Shown here: piece after piece, positions 25,464 through 34,234 of the stretch
Numbering within the stretch: the first letter of the stretch is position 1
Layout of the letters: the number at the start of each line of letters is the position of its first letter
Translations under genes and position numbers: made by a program
From: Halobacteriales archaeon QS_3_64_16
GTDB taxonomy: Archaea; Halobacteriota; Halobacteria; Halobacteriales; Halococcaceae
Length of the DNA stretch: 53,998 nt
Direction of reading: 5' to 3'
Assembly (NCBI GenBank): GCA_003021705.1
Contig: PXRJ01000027.1
Span: forward strand, 1 to 53,998
Notes under the pieces: model-generated
What the model saw: the letters and a program-made list of their open reading frames with translations, nothing else
What the model was told of the DNA's origin: nothing
Database searches by the model: none

Positions 25464-25487
25464 TCCTCTCTCGTGTAGCGGCCGGTA

Positions 25488-25628
25488 GCCCGGGTGGCTT
25501 AGCTGGACATAGCGCCGCACTCATAGGGTTATCGAGGTGCGGAGTCTATACTCGTGTGTCCGCCGAGGCCCGCCGAGCCTCGATCCTGGGACATGCGGAG
25601 ATCGTGGGTTCGGAGCCCACCCCGGGCA
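25488..25628 (+). tRNA. tRNA-Met (elongator, anticodon CAT) with intron
   Basis: Acceptor GCCCGGG (25488-25494) pairs with CCCGGGC (25621-25627); the discriminator is A and CCA is not encoded. The anticodon stem CCGCA/TGCGG brackets the loop CTCATA-A. The intron is 25526-25592 (67 nt), inserted after position 37, the canonical archaeal site, and its ends can pair as a bulge-helix-bulge for the splicing endonuclease. The T-arm is GTGGGTTCGGAGCCCAC. A T5 run (25630-25634) follows as a terminator. An intron in this tRNA is common in haloarchaea. Confidence 0.92.
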
Positions 25629-25743
25629 CTTTTTATTGCCGTCCCGCAGTCACCGAGAGGCAGTGTCGACTCCGATAACATATTAGTACATGGTGAGCCG
25701 AACCGGGCCGGCCGGCCGTCGCTTACCACTCCCTAGCGTGTGG

Positions 25744-26889
25744 TCAGTCCGCCGAGGACCCCGTCTCGGAGTTCGACGTTCCCAGTCGAGCGCGGATCCG
25801 GCCGAGACGTGGGAGGTGACTGCCCCCGACGTTGACGAGACCAACCCTCGCAATGAGGAGATACGACGCCAACGAGAGGACGAACACGAGCGGCGTGACG
25901 AGTACGTGCCACAGGAGCGTCGTCCTGTAGTCGATGCCGCCGGCAGCCATCGATGCACCGTTCAACATCTCGAACACTTGGTAGACCGGTGCGTGGATCA
26001 GGTAGATCCCGACGGCGTACTCCCCCAGTGTCGGGAGAAACGTTCCTCTACTCCAGTTCGGCCTCGACAGCGCGTAGGCGAAGACCGCGAGGACCAGAAA
26101 GACCGTCGAGACGGTGTACTCGGTTACGAAGATCCCCTGGCCGAGCGTACGACCTGGGAGGAAGTAGCCGATCGCGTACTGTTCTAGCAATTGGAGTATG
26201 AGGAAAGCACCGATCGCACCGAGATAGAATCGACTGTGAGTCGCCTTCGGCGTCCAGTCCGCCGCTCGGATGTGGAACCCGAGCGCGACGTAGAAGAAAC
26301 CGAAGAAGATCGCGTCCCGAGTCGGAAAGGGGACATCGAGGAGCATCGGGTAGTTCTGTCCGATCAGGCCGAGAACGTGGAGGGACGCCGCGACGAGGAG
26401 GAGATAGCGGGTTTTCCCGAGGACGACGAACACCGAAACGAACCCGATTGAAAAGATCAGTGCAGTGAGGAACCACAGCGGGACCGCGATCGCATCGCCG
26501 TAATAGAACACTCCGACGAGCGAGAGGTCATCGGGGAAGTGAGTGAGGAGAACGTTCGTCACGTTTCCGTTGCCGAGGGCTGTAATGGCAACGGTCAGTG
26601 CCGTCAGTACGAACAGATATGTCGACACACCGAAGAGATACATCGAGCCCAGTTTCCGAGCGGCGTTCGCCGCGAGGGAAAAGACGTTCTCACGGTGTGT
26701 TTTCATCGCGAAGAAATAACCGGCCGTTAGGAAGAAGAAGGGAACGTCGAACTGGCCGATAGTATCCAAAACGAAGTAGACGTAGTTCCCGTACGCTCTG
26801 AAGGCGTGAAATGGATGTGTGTGTGCAACGACGACAAAAAATATCGCGATTGCACGCAAGCTATCGATGCTATATATCCGCTTATTCAT
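25744..26889 (-). CDS. Acyltransferase 3 family integral membrane protein
   Basis: A protein of 381 residues with about ten membrane segments. The start IYSIDSLRAIAIFFVVVAHT carries the SLRAIA...H motif of OafA/NodX-type O-acyltransferases, with the putative catalytic His at the end; the FDVPFFFLTAGYF region fits the family. Such enzymes transfer acetyl or other acyl groups to sugars or lipids of the cell surface, so a role in glycan or glycolipid decoration is possible. Codon use is noticeably more AT-rich than in neighbours and the gene sits beside a tRNA, hints of transfer. No glycosyltransferase genes are adjacent. Confidence 0.85.
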   Translation of the reverse strand: MNKRIYSIDSLRAIAIFFVVVAHTHPFHAFRAYGNYVYFVLDTIGQFDVPFFFLTAGYFFAMKTHRENVFSLAANAARKLGSMYLFGVSTYLFVLTALTVAITALGNGNVTNVLLTHFPDDLSLVGVFYYGDAIAVPLWFLTALIFSIGFVSVFVVLGKTRYLLLVAASLHVLGLIGQNYPMLLDVPFPTRDAIFFGFFYVALGFHIRAADWTPKATHSRFYLGAIGAFLILQLLEQYAIGYFLPGRTLGQGIFVTEYTVSTVFLVLAVFAYALSRPNWSRGTFLPTLGEYAVGIYLIHAPVYQVFEMLNGASMAAGGIDYRTTLLWHVLVTPLVFVLSLASYLLIARVGLVNVGGSHLPRLGRIRARLGTSNSETGSSAD

Positions 26890-27133
26890 CGGACGAAGAT
26901 CAGCGATGAAACCACATCAGCATTGTTATCGACCGGTAGCGCAGTCGGTAACCGAACCCCCCGAGGTGGTCGATACGAGGGGTCTTTGGCATCGACCGAT
27001 CCCGCGTTCCGTGGCGGATTCGAGTGGATTTCGATCCGGTCAGGTCCCATGGGATCGGGCCCGAGTCGCTCACGCGATAGTAGGGTGCAGTAGCCGGCAC
27101 CACTCCTAAGAGAGTTCCTGTTCGACCTTTTGC

Positions 27134-27385
27134 ATGGCAGTCGTAGGTGCGTACAAAGCAGTCGAACGGGCAGTGAGTAACCTTCCGGGCGTCGACACCG
27201 AGCAGGCCGGAAACGCTATCAACCGGACCACGATCGAGTCGGCCGTCGACGAACAGGGAGTCACCGCCGTCGCCGACCGGGGCGTCCTGCGAGCGGCGAT
27301 CGATCAGGAGAAACTCGATGGGGCAGTCGACATCGACGAACTGCGGGACGAGGTGGCCGAGTCGGTCGCGAGCGACGACCAGTAG
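27134..27385 (+). CDS. Small acidic hypothetical protein
   Basis: A protein of 83 residues from the ATG at 27134. It is helical throughout (MAVVGAYKAVERAVSNLPGV, LDGAVDIDELRDEVAESV), with no Cys and no membrane segment. The composition is typical of haloarchaeal cytosolic proteins. I recognise no motif. It precedes the flavin monooxygenase gene by 115 nt on the same strand. Confidence 0.6.
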   Translation: MAVVGAYKAVERAVSNLPGVDTEQAGNAINRTTIESAVDEQGVTAVADRGVLRAAIDQEKLDGAVDIDELRDEVAESVASDDQ

Positions 27386-27500
27386 TTCTACCGGGCGAAC
27401 GAATCCACCGGTCGGCACGATCCCGGAAACGAACGCTCGGAACGGAGGGTGGTCGTTGCGATGGGTTCACCGGACTCCTCTCCCTACGCGGACTCGACCG

Positions 27501-28724
27501 ATGGCAGAGACTGAAAGCGATAGCGACAGTGACGACGGCCACGGTGATCGGCTCAAGGTCGCGATCTCTGGCGGGTCGATGGGCGGGCTGTTCACCGCGC
27601 TCGCACTCGACGATGCTGATCGCGCCGTCGACGTCGAGATCTTCGAGCGATCGACCGGCGAACTGAGAAGTCGGGGAGCCGGCATCGTCGCCCAGCCGAC
27701 GATACTCGACTTCCTGGATGCACACGACATCGCGAACCCCGAGGAACTCACCACGACGACCACGACTCGCCAGTACCTCGATCGCGAGGGAGCGGTCGAA
27801 CGCGCCTACGAGGAGTCGATGGCGTTCACCTCCTGGGACGGGCTCTATCGACGCCTCGGGGACGCCGTTCCCGACGAGAACTATCACCTGGGCCGGACGA
27901 CGATCAGCATCGACGGGAAAGGGACGCGAACCGACGAAGTGGATACCGAATCGAGCAGACTGACGAACGGCGGGCGCGGAGAGCGGGCGACCCTCCGATT
28001 CGAGAACGGCGAGATCTTAAGAACTGACCTGGCCGTCGTCGCGGAAGGCGGCCAGTCGGGGAGTCGAGAAGAGCTTCTGCCCGATGTCAAGCCCGAGTAC
28101 GCGGGCTACGTCGCGTGGCGGGGCGTCACGCCCGAAGGGAGCGTCTCGGCGAGCGTTCACGAGCAGTTCGAGGACACCTTCACGTTCTACGAGGGCAGCG
28201 AGGATCTCGTCTTGGCCTACCTCATTCCCGGCCCGGACGATAGTACGGCAGCAGGCGAGCGGCGGCTCAACTGGGTGTGGTACGATCCGATCGAGCGCGG
28301 GGAGCGTCGAGGTCTCATGACCGATATCGACGGGCGAACGCACGACTTCTCGGTGCCACCGGGGAAACTCAGAGCCGACGTCGAGGAGGCATTGCTCGCC
28401 GCGGCCGAAGAGCGGCTTCCAGGTGTCTTTGACGATCTCGTCCGGGCGACCGACGATCGATTCGTCCAGACGATCTACGATCTGGAAGTGCCCCGAACGA
28501 CCTTCGGTCGGGTCTGTCTGCTCGGGGACAGTGCGTTCGTCGCACGCCCTCATACCGCTGCCGGAACCGCGAAGGCCGCCGCCGACGGGATCGCACTGGC
28601 CGACGCACTCGAAGCGAGCGACCGGATAGGGAGCGCGCTCGACGACTGGGAGCGAACACGCGGAAAGGCCGGTCGCCGACTCGTTGCGGAGGGTAGGCGA
28701 ATGGGCGAGAACTACATGCACTGA
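27501..28724 (+). CDS. FAD-dependent monooxygenase (UbiH/aromatic hydroxylase type)
   Basis: A protein of 407 residues from the ATG at 27501. The dinucleotide-binding fold is VAISGGSMGGLFTALAL with a slightly altered GxGxxG; the FAD-contacting end is VCLLGDSAFVARPHTAAGTA (GD motif), followed by KAAADGIALADAL. Such enzymes hydroxylate aromatic or polyprenylated substrates with NAD(P)H and oxygen. The middle part (GYVAWRGVTPEGSV, LNWVWYDP) resembles the 2,6-dihydroxypyridine hydroxylase subgroup, though the substrate is unknown. The acidic N-terminus (about 14 residues) is a halophilic extension. Confidence 0.87.
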   Translation: MAETESDSDSDDGHGDRLKVAISGGSMGGLFTALALDDADRAVDVEIFERSTGELRSRGAGIVAQPTILDFLDAHDIANPEELTTTTTTRQYLDREGAVERAYEESMAFTSWDGLYRRLGDAVPDENYHLGRTTISIDGKGTRTDEVDTESSRLTNGGRGERATLRFENGEILRTDLAVVAEGGQSGSREELLPDVKPEYAGYVAWRGVTPEGSVSASVHEQFEDTFTFYEGSEDLVLAYLIPGPDDSTAAGERRLNWVWYDPIERGERRGLMTDIDGRTHDFSVPPGKLRADVEEALLAAAEERLPGVFDDLVRATDDRFVQTIYDLEVPRTTFGRVCLLGDSAFVARPHTAAGTAKAAADGIALADALEASDRIGSALDDWERTRGKAGRRLVAEGRRMGENYMH

Positions 28725-28865
28725 GCGACGAACTGACCGCGGCGATCATCGTTCGGGGCGTTCAACCCGTCGGTGGCATAGAACGGTTGATGACCGTAGG
28801 AGGAGGTCGCGGCCGAGGTCGTTGGGAGGTCGAACGTTCAAGCACGGCGCGGCCGGAACAGTGGT

Positions 28866-29561
28866 ATGGACCCAAATAAGGGACTGACGGTGCTGCTCGC
28901 CGGTGCGAGCGGCGATACCGGACGACGAGTGCTATATCTCTTGGCACGAAGCGATCTCGACGTTCGCGCACTCACGAGCGACCCGGGGAAAGTCCGCCGG
29001 CTCGAACGCGCCGGTGCGGACGAAGCGATCGTCGGTGATCTCTTCGATCGCGCCGATGCCGAGCGGGCGGTCGAAGGCGTGAATATGATCCTGACGGCTG
29101 TCGGCTCCGATCCCCGAGAGGTACTCCTGGCCGACGAACTGGTCGACGGGGTCGGGAACCGAAACCTCGTCGAGAGCGCCGCGGATGCAGGCGTCGAGGC
29201 GATCGTCATGGAGTCCTCCTTGGGCGTCGATGGCGACCGAGCGAGCCCGATGGCCCAGTTTTTCGGACTGACGATCGGACCGGTACTCGACGCCAAGGCC
29301 GAGGCCGAGCGAGCGATCCGCGAATCGGGTCTCCGGTATACGATCCTTCGGCCGGGGATTCTCACTACCCTATCGGCAACCGACGACGTCCAAGTCGGGT
29401 CCGCCGGAACCGGCCTGTGGGGCACGATATCGCGAGCGGATGTCGCGCGGCTGCTGGTCGCCGCGCCCTTTACGCCCGACGCCGAGGACCGGACCCTCGA
29501 AGTCGTCAGGAACCCCTTACTCCGAGGACGGAGCGAACGGATCGACTGGCAGCACCTGTGA
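28866..29561 (+). CDS. NAD(P)-binding atypical SDR protein
   Basis: A protein of 231 residues. The Rossmann start is VLLAGASGDTGRRVLYLLAR, then LTSDPGKVRRLERAGADEAI, GDLFDRADAERAV and GVNMILTAVGS, characteristic of the NmrA/SDR-a5 group that binds NAD(P)H and often lacks the Ser-Tyr-Lys catalytic triad. YTILRPGILT occupies the usual position. It may be a redox sensor or a reductase. The gene follows the monooxygenase after about 140 nt on the same strand. Confidence 0.85.
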   Translation: MDPNKGLTVLLAGASGDTGRRVLYLLARSDLDVRALTSDPGKVRRLERAGADEAIVGDLFDRADAERAVEGVNMILTAVGSDPREVLLADELVDGVGNRNLVESAADAGVEAIVMESSLGVDGDRASPMAQFFGLTIGPVLDAKAEAERAIRESGLRYTILRPGILTTLSATDDVQVGSAGTGLWGTISRADVARLLVAAPFTPDAEDRTLEVVRNPLLRGRSERIDWQHL

Positions 29562-29605
29562 GGGGCCCGTGAGCGCATTGTCGAGGGTGGGCCGAGAAGC
29601 TCGAT

Positions 29606-30478
29606 TCACTCCGGGATCGCTACCCGCTCGATGCGGGCCTCGATCCCTTCCTCGGAGAGGGCTCCAGCGTCGAAGCCGGCAATAGCGTCCCGGAAGGCCA
29701 CCTCGTAGCTCGCCGGGCCCGCGTACGCTCCGTACTCGCCTGCGGCCGCCCGCTCACCGGCGAGCCCGTGAGCGAGCGTTCCCGACAGTGCGGCCTCGAA
29801 CGACGCGTCGAGACTCGCTGCGAAGGTCGCGAGCGTCCCGCCGAGCATACACCCCGTGCCGACGACCCGACCCAACATCGGGTGGCCCGCCGTGATCGCG
29901 TAGGCGGCCTCGCGGTCGGCGACGACGTCGGTCTCGCCCGAGACGACGACGATCGCCTCGGCCGCACGCGCACAGGCGAGGGCCGTCGCCGCGATCCCTT
30001 CGATCGAGCCCTCCCCTACCGCCTCGACACCGCGGATCTCGCTCGTTCCGGCTGCCGAACCGCTCTCACCGACCGCGTCGGCGATCGCCCCGACCTCCGC
30101 GCGATTGCCGTTGATGACGGTGATGTCGAGGGTCTCGACCAACTGCTCGACCACCGCCGTTCGGGTAGGGGTCGCGCCGACGCCGACCGGATCGAGCACC
30201 ACTGGAACGTCGTTCTCGTTGGCTGCCCGGCCCGCGGCGAGCATCGTCTTCTTGCCTGTGTCGCTCACGTCGCCGGTGTTGAGCAGACAGCCATCGGCGG
30301 TAGCGACCATCTCCGCGACCTCCCGCCGGGTGTCGGCCATCACTGGGAGCGCCCCCCAGTGCAGGATCGTGTTCGCCACCCCGTTTACCGTGACCGGGTT
30401 CGTCACAGCCTCGATGAGGGGTTGGGTGGTACTCACCGTCTCGAGGGCTGCCGGGAGATCGATCTCGCTCGCGGTCAT
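29606..30478 (-). CDS. thiM: Hydroxyethylthiazole kinase
   Basis: Phosphorylates the thiazole alcohol (THZ) for salvage into thiamine. It has 290 residues in a ribokinase-like fold. Diagnostic parts are PLIEAVTNPVTVNGVANTIL and HWGALPVMADTRREVAEM near the N-terminus, VVLDPVGVGATPTRT (substrate/ATP region), VINGNRAEVGAIA, and GRVVGTGCMLGGTLATFAAS with the catalytic Cys. The ATG overlaps the thiE stop by 4 nt, so thiE and thiM are coupled and work in sequence: ThiM makes THZ-P and ThiE joins it with HMP-PP. Confidence 0.93.
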   Translation of the reverse strand: MTASEIDLPAALETVSTTQPLIEAVTNPVTVNGVANTILHWGALPVMADTRREVAEMVATADGCLLNTGDVSDTGKKTMLAAGRAANENDVPVVLDPVGVGATPTRTAVVEQLVETLDITVINGNRAEVGAIADAVGESGSAAGTSEIRGVEAVGEGSIEGIAATALACARAAEAIVVVSGETDVVADREAAYAITAGHPMLGRVVGTGCMLGGTLATFAASLDASFEAALSGTLAHGLAGERAAAGEYGAYAGPASYEVAFRDAIAGFDAGALSEEGIEARIERVAIPE

Positions 30479-31119
30479 CGCTCCTCCCGCCCGGCAGCCA
30501 CGGCCTCACCCAGTTCCCGGGTCGCCGCCGCAGGATCCTCGGCGGCAGTGATCACCGAGATGGCCGCCACCCCATCCGCGCCCGCGGCGACCGCGTCGGC
30601 GGCGTTCGCCGGCTCGATCCCGCCGATGGCGACGACCGGGATCAAGACGCTCTCGGCGATCGCACGAACCCGCTCGACGCCGATCTCGGCTTGTTCGTCG
30701 GTTACGTCCTTCGATCGAGTAGCGAAGACCGCCCCGACGCCCAGGTAGTCCGCCCCCGCGGCCTCGGCTTCGCGCGCGGCCGCGACCGTCGAGACCGACC
30801 GGCCGATCACCCCCTCTTCGCCCAGTAGCTCCCGAGCGACCGACACGGGTAGGTCGTCCTCGCCGAGGTGGACCCCCTCAGCATCGATGGCCAGCGCGAG
30901 ATCGACTCGATCGTTAACAATCAACGAGATTTCGGCCTCGGCCGTTCGATCTCGCACCTCGCGTCCGAGATCGTAGCGCTCCCTGGCCGTCGTGTTCTTT
31001 TCGCGCAACTGAACGACGTCTATCCCGCCAGCGATGGCCGCCTCGACCACCTCGAGAGTCGATCGTCCGGCCGAGCGGTCTTCCTGTGTCACGAGGTAGG
31101 TTCCGTACTTCGAATTCAT
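30475..31119 (-). CDS. thiE: Thiamine-phosphate synthase
   Basis: Condenses HMP-PP with THZ-P to thiamine phosphate. It is a TIM barrel of 214 residues. Motifs: YLVTQEDRSAGRSTLEVVEA, GIDVVQLREKNTTARE, LIVNDRVDLALAIDAEGVHL, GEDDLPVSVARELLG, DYLGVGAVFATRSK and the phosphate loop VVAIGGIEPANAA. I chose the ATG at 31119 because a TTTTATTC box lies about 25 nt upstream, giving a leaderless transcript; the open frame to 31173 includes that box. Cotranscribed with thiM. No TPP riboswitch was recognised. Confidence 0.93.
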   Translation of the reverse strand: MNSKYGTYLVTQEDRSAGRSTLEVVEAAIAGGIDVVQLREKNTTARERYDLGREVRDRTAEAEISLIVNDRVDLALAIDAEGVHLGEDDLPVSVARELLGEEGVIGRSVSTVAAAREAEAAGADYLGVGAVFATRSKDVTDEQAEIGVERVRAIAESVLIPVVAIGGIEPANAADAVAAGADGVAAISVITAAEDPAAATRELGEAVAAGREER

Positions 31120-31189
31120 CGGTGCTACCTCTCGGTCGTCGAATAAAACAGTGGTGTTCATCGCTGTCGTCACAGCATCCGCGAGTACC

Positions 31190-31345
31190 GAAGGTACGAG
31201 CGGTTCATCGTGACTGAGCGACTGAAAAGAGCGAAGGAGCGGGCCGACGAGCGAACGGAACGAAGTGAAGTTCGCGAGGAGTGCTTTTAGTGCAGGTTTT
31301 GCCGAGCGAGGCGCGCGAAGCGCGCCGAGCGCAGAGCAAAACGTG
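31190..31345. repeat. GTGAGCGA-type palindromic block, copy 3
   Basis: Non-coding block between two minus-strand genes. The part 31211-31245 (GTGACTGAGCGA, GAGCGAAGGAGCGG) matches copy 1. The core near the gene end is GCAGGTTTTGCCGAGCGAGG ... GCGCGCCGAGCGCAGAGCAAAACG, a palindrome like copy 2. Its T-tract starts 5 nt behind the stop of the PP-loop gene at 31346. It probably serves as terminator or RNA 3' end structure. Confidence 0.6.
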
Positions 31346-32317
31346 CTACATGTAACCGAGGTCGCGCAGCCGTGCCATTAGGTCCTCTTTGTCCTGGGCG
31401 CGGCCCGCGCGCTCGGTCGTCCCTTCGAGGTCCTGCAGCCAGGCGGGCTCCTCGGCGGCCTTGTCGGTGGAGATCTCGCTGCCCAGCGACCGGAAGCCCG
31501 CGAAGTACTTCGGCGAGACCGGAATGTCCTCTTGGGAGACGCCTTCGGGGAGGTCGTCGTCGGACTGAGGGACGTAGCCCTCCTCGGGATATGCCGCGAC
31601 GGTCTCGGGCACCACGAAGTTCCAGAAGGCCTCCCAGACGTCGGCCTCTTTGAACTGGAGGATCGACTGGATACGATCGTGGGGCGGGTAGATATCGGGA
31701 TCGTGACGCGGGCTGAAGAACGTCTCGTTCGCACGGGACTCCTGTTCGTCCCAGCGAATACCCGAGAGAATGCCGTCGATCCCGTGTTCTTCCAAGGCGT
31801 CGTTGAGCGCGACGGTCTTGAGCAAGTGATTGCCGACGTACGTGTCCAAGAGGAACGGGAAGGTGTCTTCCTCGTACTCCAGGATCTCCCGGACGTGGTG
31901 CTGGTTGTGCTCGGAGAGCTCGTCGATTTCGATGTCGTCGCCGGGTTCGAGACCCTCATCCTCAACGTAGGCACCCACGTCCTCGTTGCGCGCGTAGACG
32001 ACTTCCAGGTCCCACTCTTCGGCCCAGTGTTCGACGAAGTCGTGAAGCTCCTCGAAGTGCTGGTAGTGATCGATGAAGAGCACGGGGGGGACCTCCAGAT
32101 CGAAGCGATCGGCGACTTCCTTGACGAAATAGAGGGTGAGCGTCGAGTCCTTCCCGCCGGTCCACATCACCGCGGGGTTCTCGTACTGTTCGAGGCCGGT
32201 CTTCGTGACCTCGATGGCTTTCTCGATCTTGTCCTCGATCGTCGGGTAGTCTTCGGGGTCTTGGCCCTCGCCGCCTTCGTAATCGACATCGAGGTACTCG
32301 GGGAATTGTACGGACAT
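31346..32317 (-). CDS. PP-loop ATPase, PAPS-reductase family
   Basis: A protein of 323 residues from the ATG at 32317; the frame opens at 32410 but TATA-like sequences (TTATATC, TTTTTAGTTC) lie in that stretch. The PP-loop WTGGKDSTLTLYFV near residue 52 corresponds to the SGGKDS motif that adenylates or binds adenine nucleotides in the PAPS reductase/ATP sulfurylase group. The C-terminal half (GILSGIRWDEQESRANETFF, PHDRIQSILQFKEADVWEAF) fits CysH-like proteins, but no C-terminal ECGLH-type Cys is present, so sulfate reduction is doubtful. A role in sulfur transfer or RNA thiolation is possible. It ends in palindromic block 3. Confidence 0.83.
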   Translation of the reverse strand: MSVQFPEYLDVDYEGGEGQDPEDYPTIEDKIEKAIEVTKTGLEQYENPAVMWTGGKDSTLTLYFVKEVADRFDLEVPPVLFIDHYQHFEELHDFVEHWAEEWDLEVVYARNEDVGAYVEDEGLEPGDDIEIDELSEHNQHHVREILEYEEDTFPFLLDTYVGNHLLKTVALNDALEEHGIDGILSGIRWDEQESRANETFFSPRHDPDIYPPHDRIQSILQFKEADVWEAFWNFVVPETVAAYPEEGYVPQSDDDLPEGVSQEDIPVSPKYFAGFRSLGSEISTDKAAEEPAWLQDLEGTTERAGRAQDKEDLMARLRDLGYM

Positions 32318-32568
32318 TTCGTAATGAGATATAATTAGCGAACTAAAAAGGTCTTGTGTGTTCGGATCGGTGTGCGAATGAGAGACACTATAGCTCCGAA
32401 CTGATCTCACTCCTTAGTTGAGTAGGTCCGGTAATGTAAGAGTGAGATCCTTTGCAGCCCGAGAGAGGGGGAAATAACTGTTCAACCGGTCCAGCCATTC
32501 CTACAGAGCGCTCATGGTTGATTCTCTGAATCAGTAACGATCAATGCGATCACACCTGATGACGAACT

Positions 32569-33011
32569 GTGCGAGACCAACAACTCGCGACATCGCTGTT
32601 ACAGGCCATCGCGATCGTTGTGCCGGTTTGGATCGGCGTCAGCCAACTCCTTCTTCGAGAGCTTCTCTCCGGTGAAGATTCAGAGAAGAGAGGAGCCAAA
32701 TTACGCCAAACAGGTTCATCAGCTATACTGCTAGCTCCTATACCATGCTTGGGGTTGCTATCGGAGACGTTGTTTTCGAGCTGAGACCGGTTTCAATTGG
32801 ATTCGTCATTACGTTTGCCTCACTTATCGGTTTGCTAGCCGCAGCCGCTGTCTTGTTGGTAGATCTCGCCTCAATGGGCATGACAGAGAGCCAGGAAGGT
32901 TACTCAGACCATCCGTTCACCGAGGGAGCGGTTAGAGGTCTACTTGCTGTGGTAGTATCCGGTGTTTTTGTATGGTTGTTCTCGGCTGGACCATCGGCTA
33001 TTGGTCCGTGA
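32569..33011 (+). pseudogene. AT-rich membrane protein gene, apparently frameshifted
   Basis: One frame from the GTG at 32569 gives LLQAIAIVVPVWIGVSQLLL, then a polar stretch (SGEDSEKRGAKLRQ) and a second hydrophobic start before ending at 32784. A second frame from 32745 gives MLGVAIGDVVFELRPVSIGF and two more hydrophobic segments to 33011. Joined near 32728-32745 they make one four-segment membrane protein of about 145 residues. The stretch 32.3-33.0 kb is clearly AT-richer than its surroundings. Two small overlapping genes are also possible. Function unknown. Confidence 0.4.
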
Positions 33012-33070
33012 AACTCCAGTTATCTAGAATGCCACGAGCACGAAGCATTATCGGACAGAATCGGTGATTC

Positions 33071-33379
33071 ATGAGGAAGGTAGACATGAGCACTATCGTC
33101 AGCACTGAAGGTACCCTCGGCGGTAAACCTCGGATCAAGGGCACGCGGATCGGTGTGCATCACGTCGTCTCGCTGATCGTCCACGGCCACTACACCGTCT
33201 CGGACGTGGCGTACATGATCTACGACCACCTCTCGAAAGAAGATGTCTACGCGGCGCTCGCCTACTACGCGGAGCACCGCGAGACGATCGATCGGATCAC
33301 TCGCGAACAGCGACGCGTCCCCGAAGACGCTATTTCCGGCCCCGAAGATCTGCCCGTCGAGCCGGCTCCGAGTGAATGA
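33071..33379 (+). CDS. DUF433 antitoxin-type protein
   Basis: A protein of 102 residues (a second ATG lies at 33086). GTLGGKPRIKGTRIGVHHVV with SLIVHGHYTVSDVAYM is the DUF433 signature, a helix-turn-helix-like fold found as the antitoxin partner of DUF5615 PIN-like proteins. The tail has ISGPEDLPVEPAPSE. Its stop overlaps the start of the DUF5615 relic (ATGA at 33376-33379), the standard arrangement for a toxin-antitoxin pair. This half is intact while the toxin is not. Confidence 0.83.
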   Translation: MRKVDMSTIVSTEGTLGGKPRIKGTRIGVHHVVSLIVHGHYTVSDVAYMIYDHLSKEDVYAALAYYAEHRETIDRITREQRRVPEDAISGPEDLPVEPAPSE

Positions 33380-33725
33380 CGCTTCGGCTGCTGTATGATG
33401 AGCACGTCGGCGACCCAGTGTACCCGATGCTCGCGGGCTGATTCGACGTCGAGCACGTACCGGAGGGCCTCGGCCCGGGAACGCCCGACGAGGATATCTG
33501 ACGCTACGCGGTCGAAAACGATCGGATCGCCTTCACGAACGATCGGGATTACGTCGACGGAACTGCCGACCCCGACGATGGAACCATCCTGGCGTGATCC
33601 TCTATTCCGGTAAAGCGTAGAACGAGATCGCCGATGCGGTGCGTTCGATTAACCGATCGATGACCACGAGCGGAATTATCGCTGGCGATCTCGAGCTATT
33701 CGTCCCTGGCGGGTGGACAGGCTGA
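33376..33725 (+). pseudogene. Decayed DUF5615 (PIN-like) toxin
   Basis: The frame from ATG 33376 reads LRLLYDEHVGDPVYPMLAG, TGA (33439), FDVEHVPEGLGPGTPDEDI, TGA (33499), RYAVENDRIAFTNDRDYVDG. It must then shift near 33580-33588 to HPGVILYSGKA, TAG (33618), and on through NEIADAVRSINRS to a TGA at 33723. DEHV near the start and TNDRDY are the conserved acidic motifs of DUF5615 nucleases. With three nonsense codons and one frameshift it cannot be functional. Each internal stop becomes Arg (CGA) or Gln (CAG) by a single T-to-C change. Confidence 0.75.
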
Positions 33726-33750
33726 TCACTAGTCGGCACATTCTTCCCAG

Positions 33751-34044
33751 TCAGTTCGTCCCGGCCTCTTCGATGAGAGCCAGCGTGCGCTCGCCGCGGC
33801 CGGTGGAGCGATAAATCCGTCCTTTCTTCGTGTCCTCCGGAACCACCAGTTCGACTAGTCGTTCCTCGCGCATCGTCGAAAGGCTCCGAGAGACGTGAGC
33901 AATGTCGATATCCGTCCGGGCTTCGATCGTGCTCGGCGTCGCCGGCCGGTCGGTCAGCGTCTCCAGTACCGACGTCCGGTACTCCGAACCGACGACGAGC
34001 GATGCAGCGTCCCACAGTTCACCGGAGTCGGCCGAGTTCGACAT
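33751..34044 (-). CDS. Winged-helix transcriptional regulator
   Basis: A protein of 97 residues from the ATG at 34044. The helix-turn-helix region (SEYRTSVLETLTDRPATPST, IEARTDIDIAHVSRSLSTMR) is followed by a wing (RLVELVVPEDTKKGRIYRST). This is the ArsR/MarR-like one-domain type common in haloarchaea. It has no ligand domain, so it may act as a simple DNA-binding repressor. It converges on the toxin relic; whether it regulates that locus is unknown. Confidence 0.78.
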   Translation of the reverse strand: MSNSADSGELWDAASLVVGSEYRTSVLETLTDRPATPSTIEARTDIDIAHVSRSLSTMREERLVELVVPEDTKKGRIYRSTGRGERTLALIEEAGTN

Positions 34045-34234
34045 GTTAGCACTTTACTAGAACAGACACAGTACGTGCTTAGTGCATATGCTTTCATTTG
34101 CAACATGCTATGGGAATTCTAGTTTGGCAGCATTTTCGAGGCAGAGTGTCGTCGAGCGGGGCTGCGTGGGAAACGGACGGAACGTCGAAGGCGTCGGGGA
34201 GAGCGTACGGACCAGGTAGTGGACTCGGAGTCGG

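Noticed and set aside
26925-26970. tRNA-like sequence (GGTAGCGCAGTCGGT) before the acyltransferase gene
   Set aside because: Only a D-arm-like stretch; no matching acceptor stem or T-arm could be found.
31120-31189. TPP riboswitch upstream of thiE
   Set aside because: No conserved thi-box sequence, and thiE appears to be leaderless.
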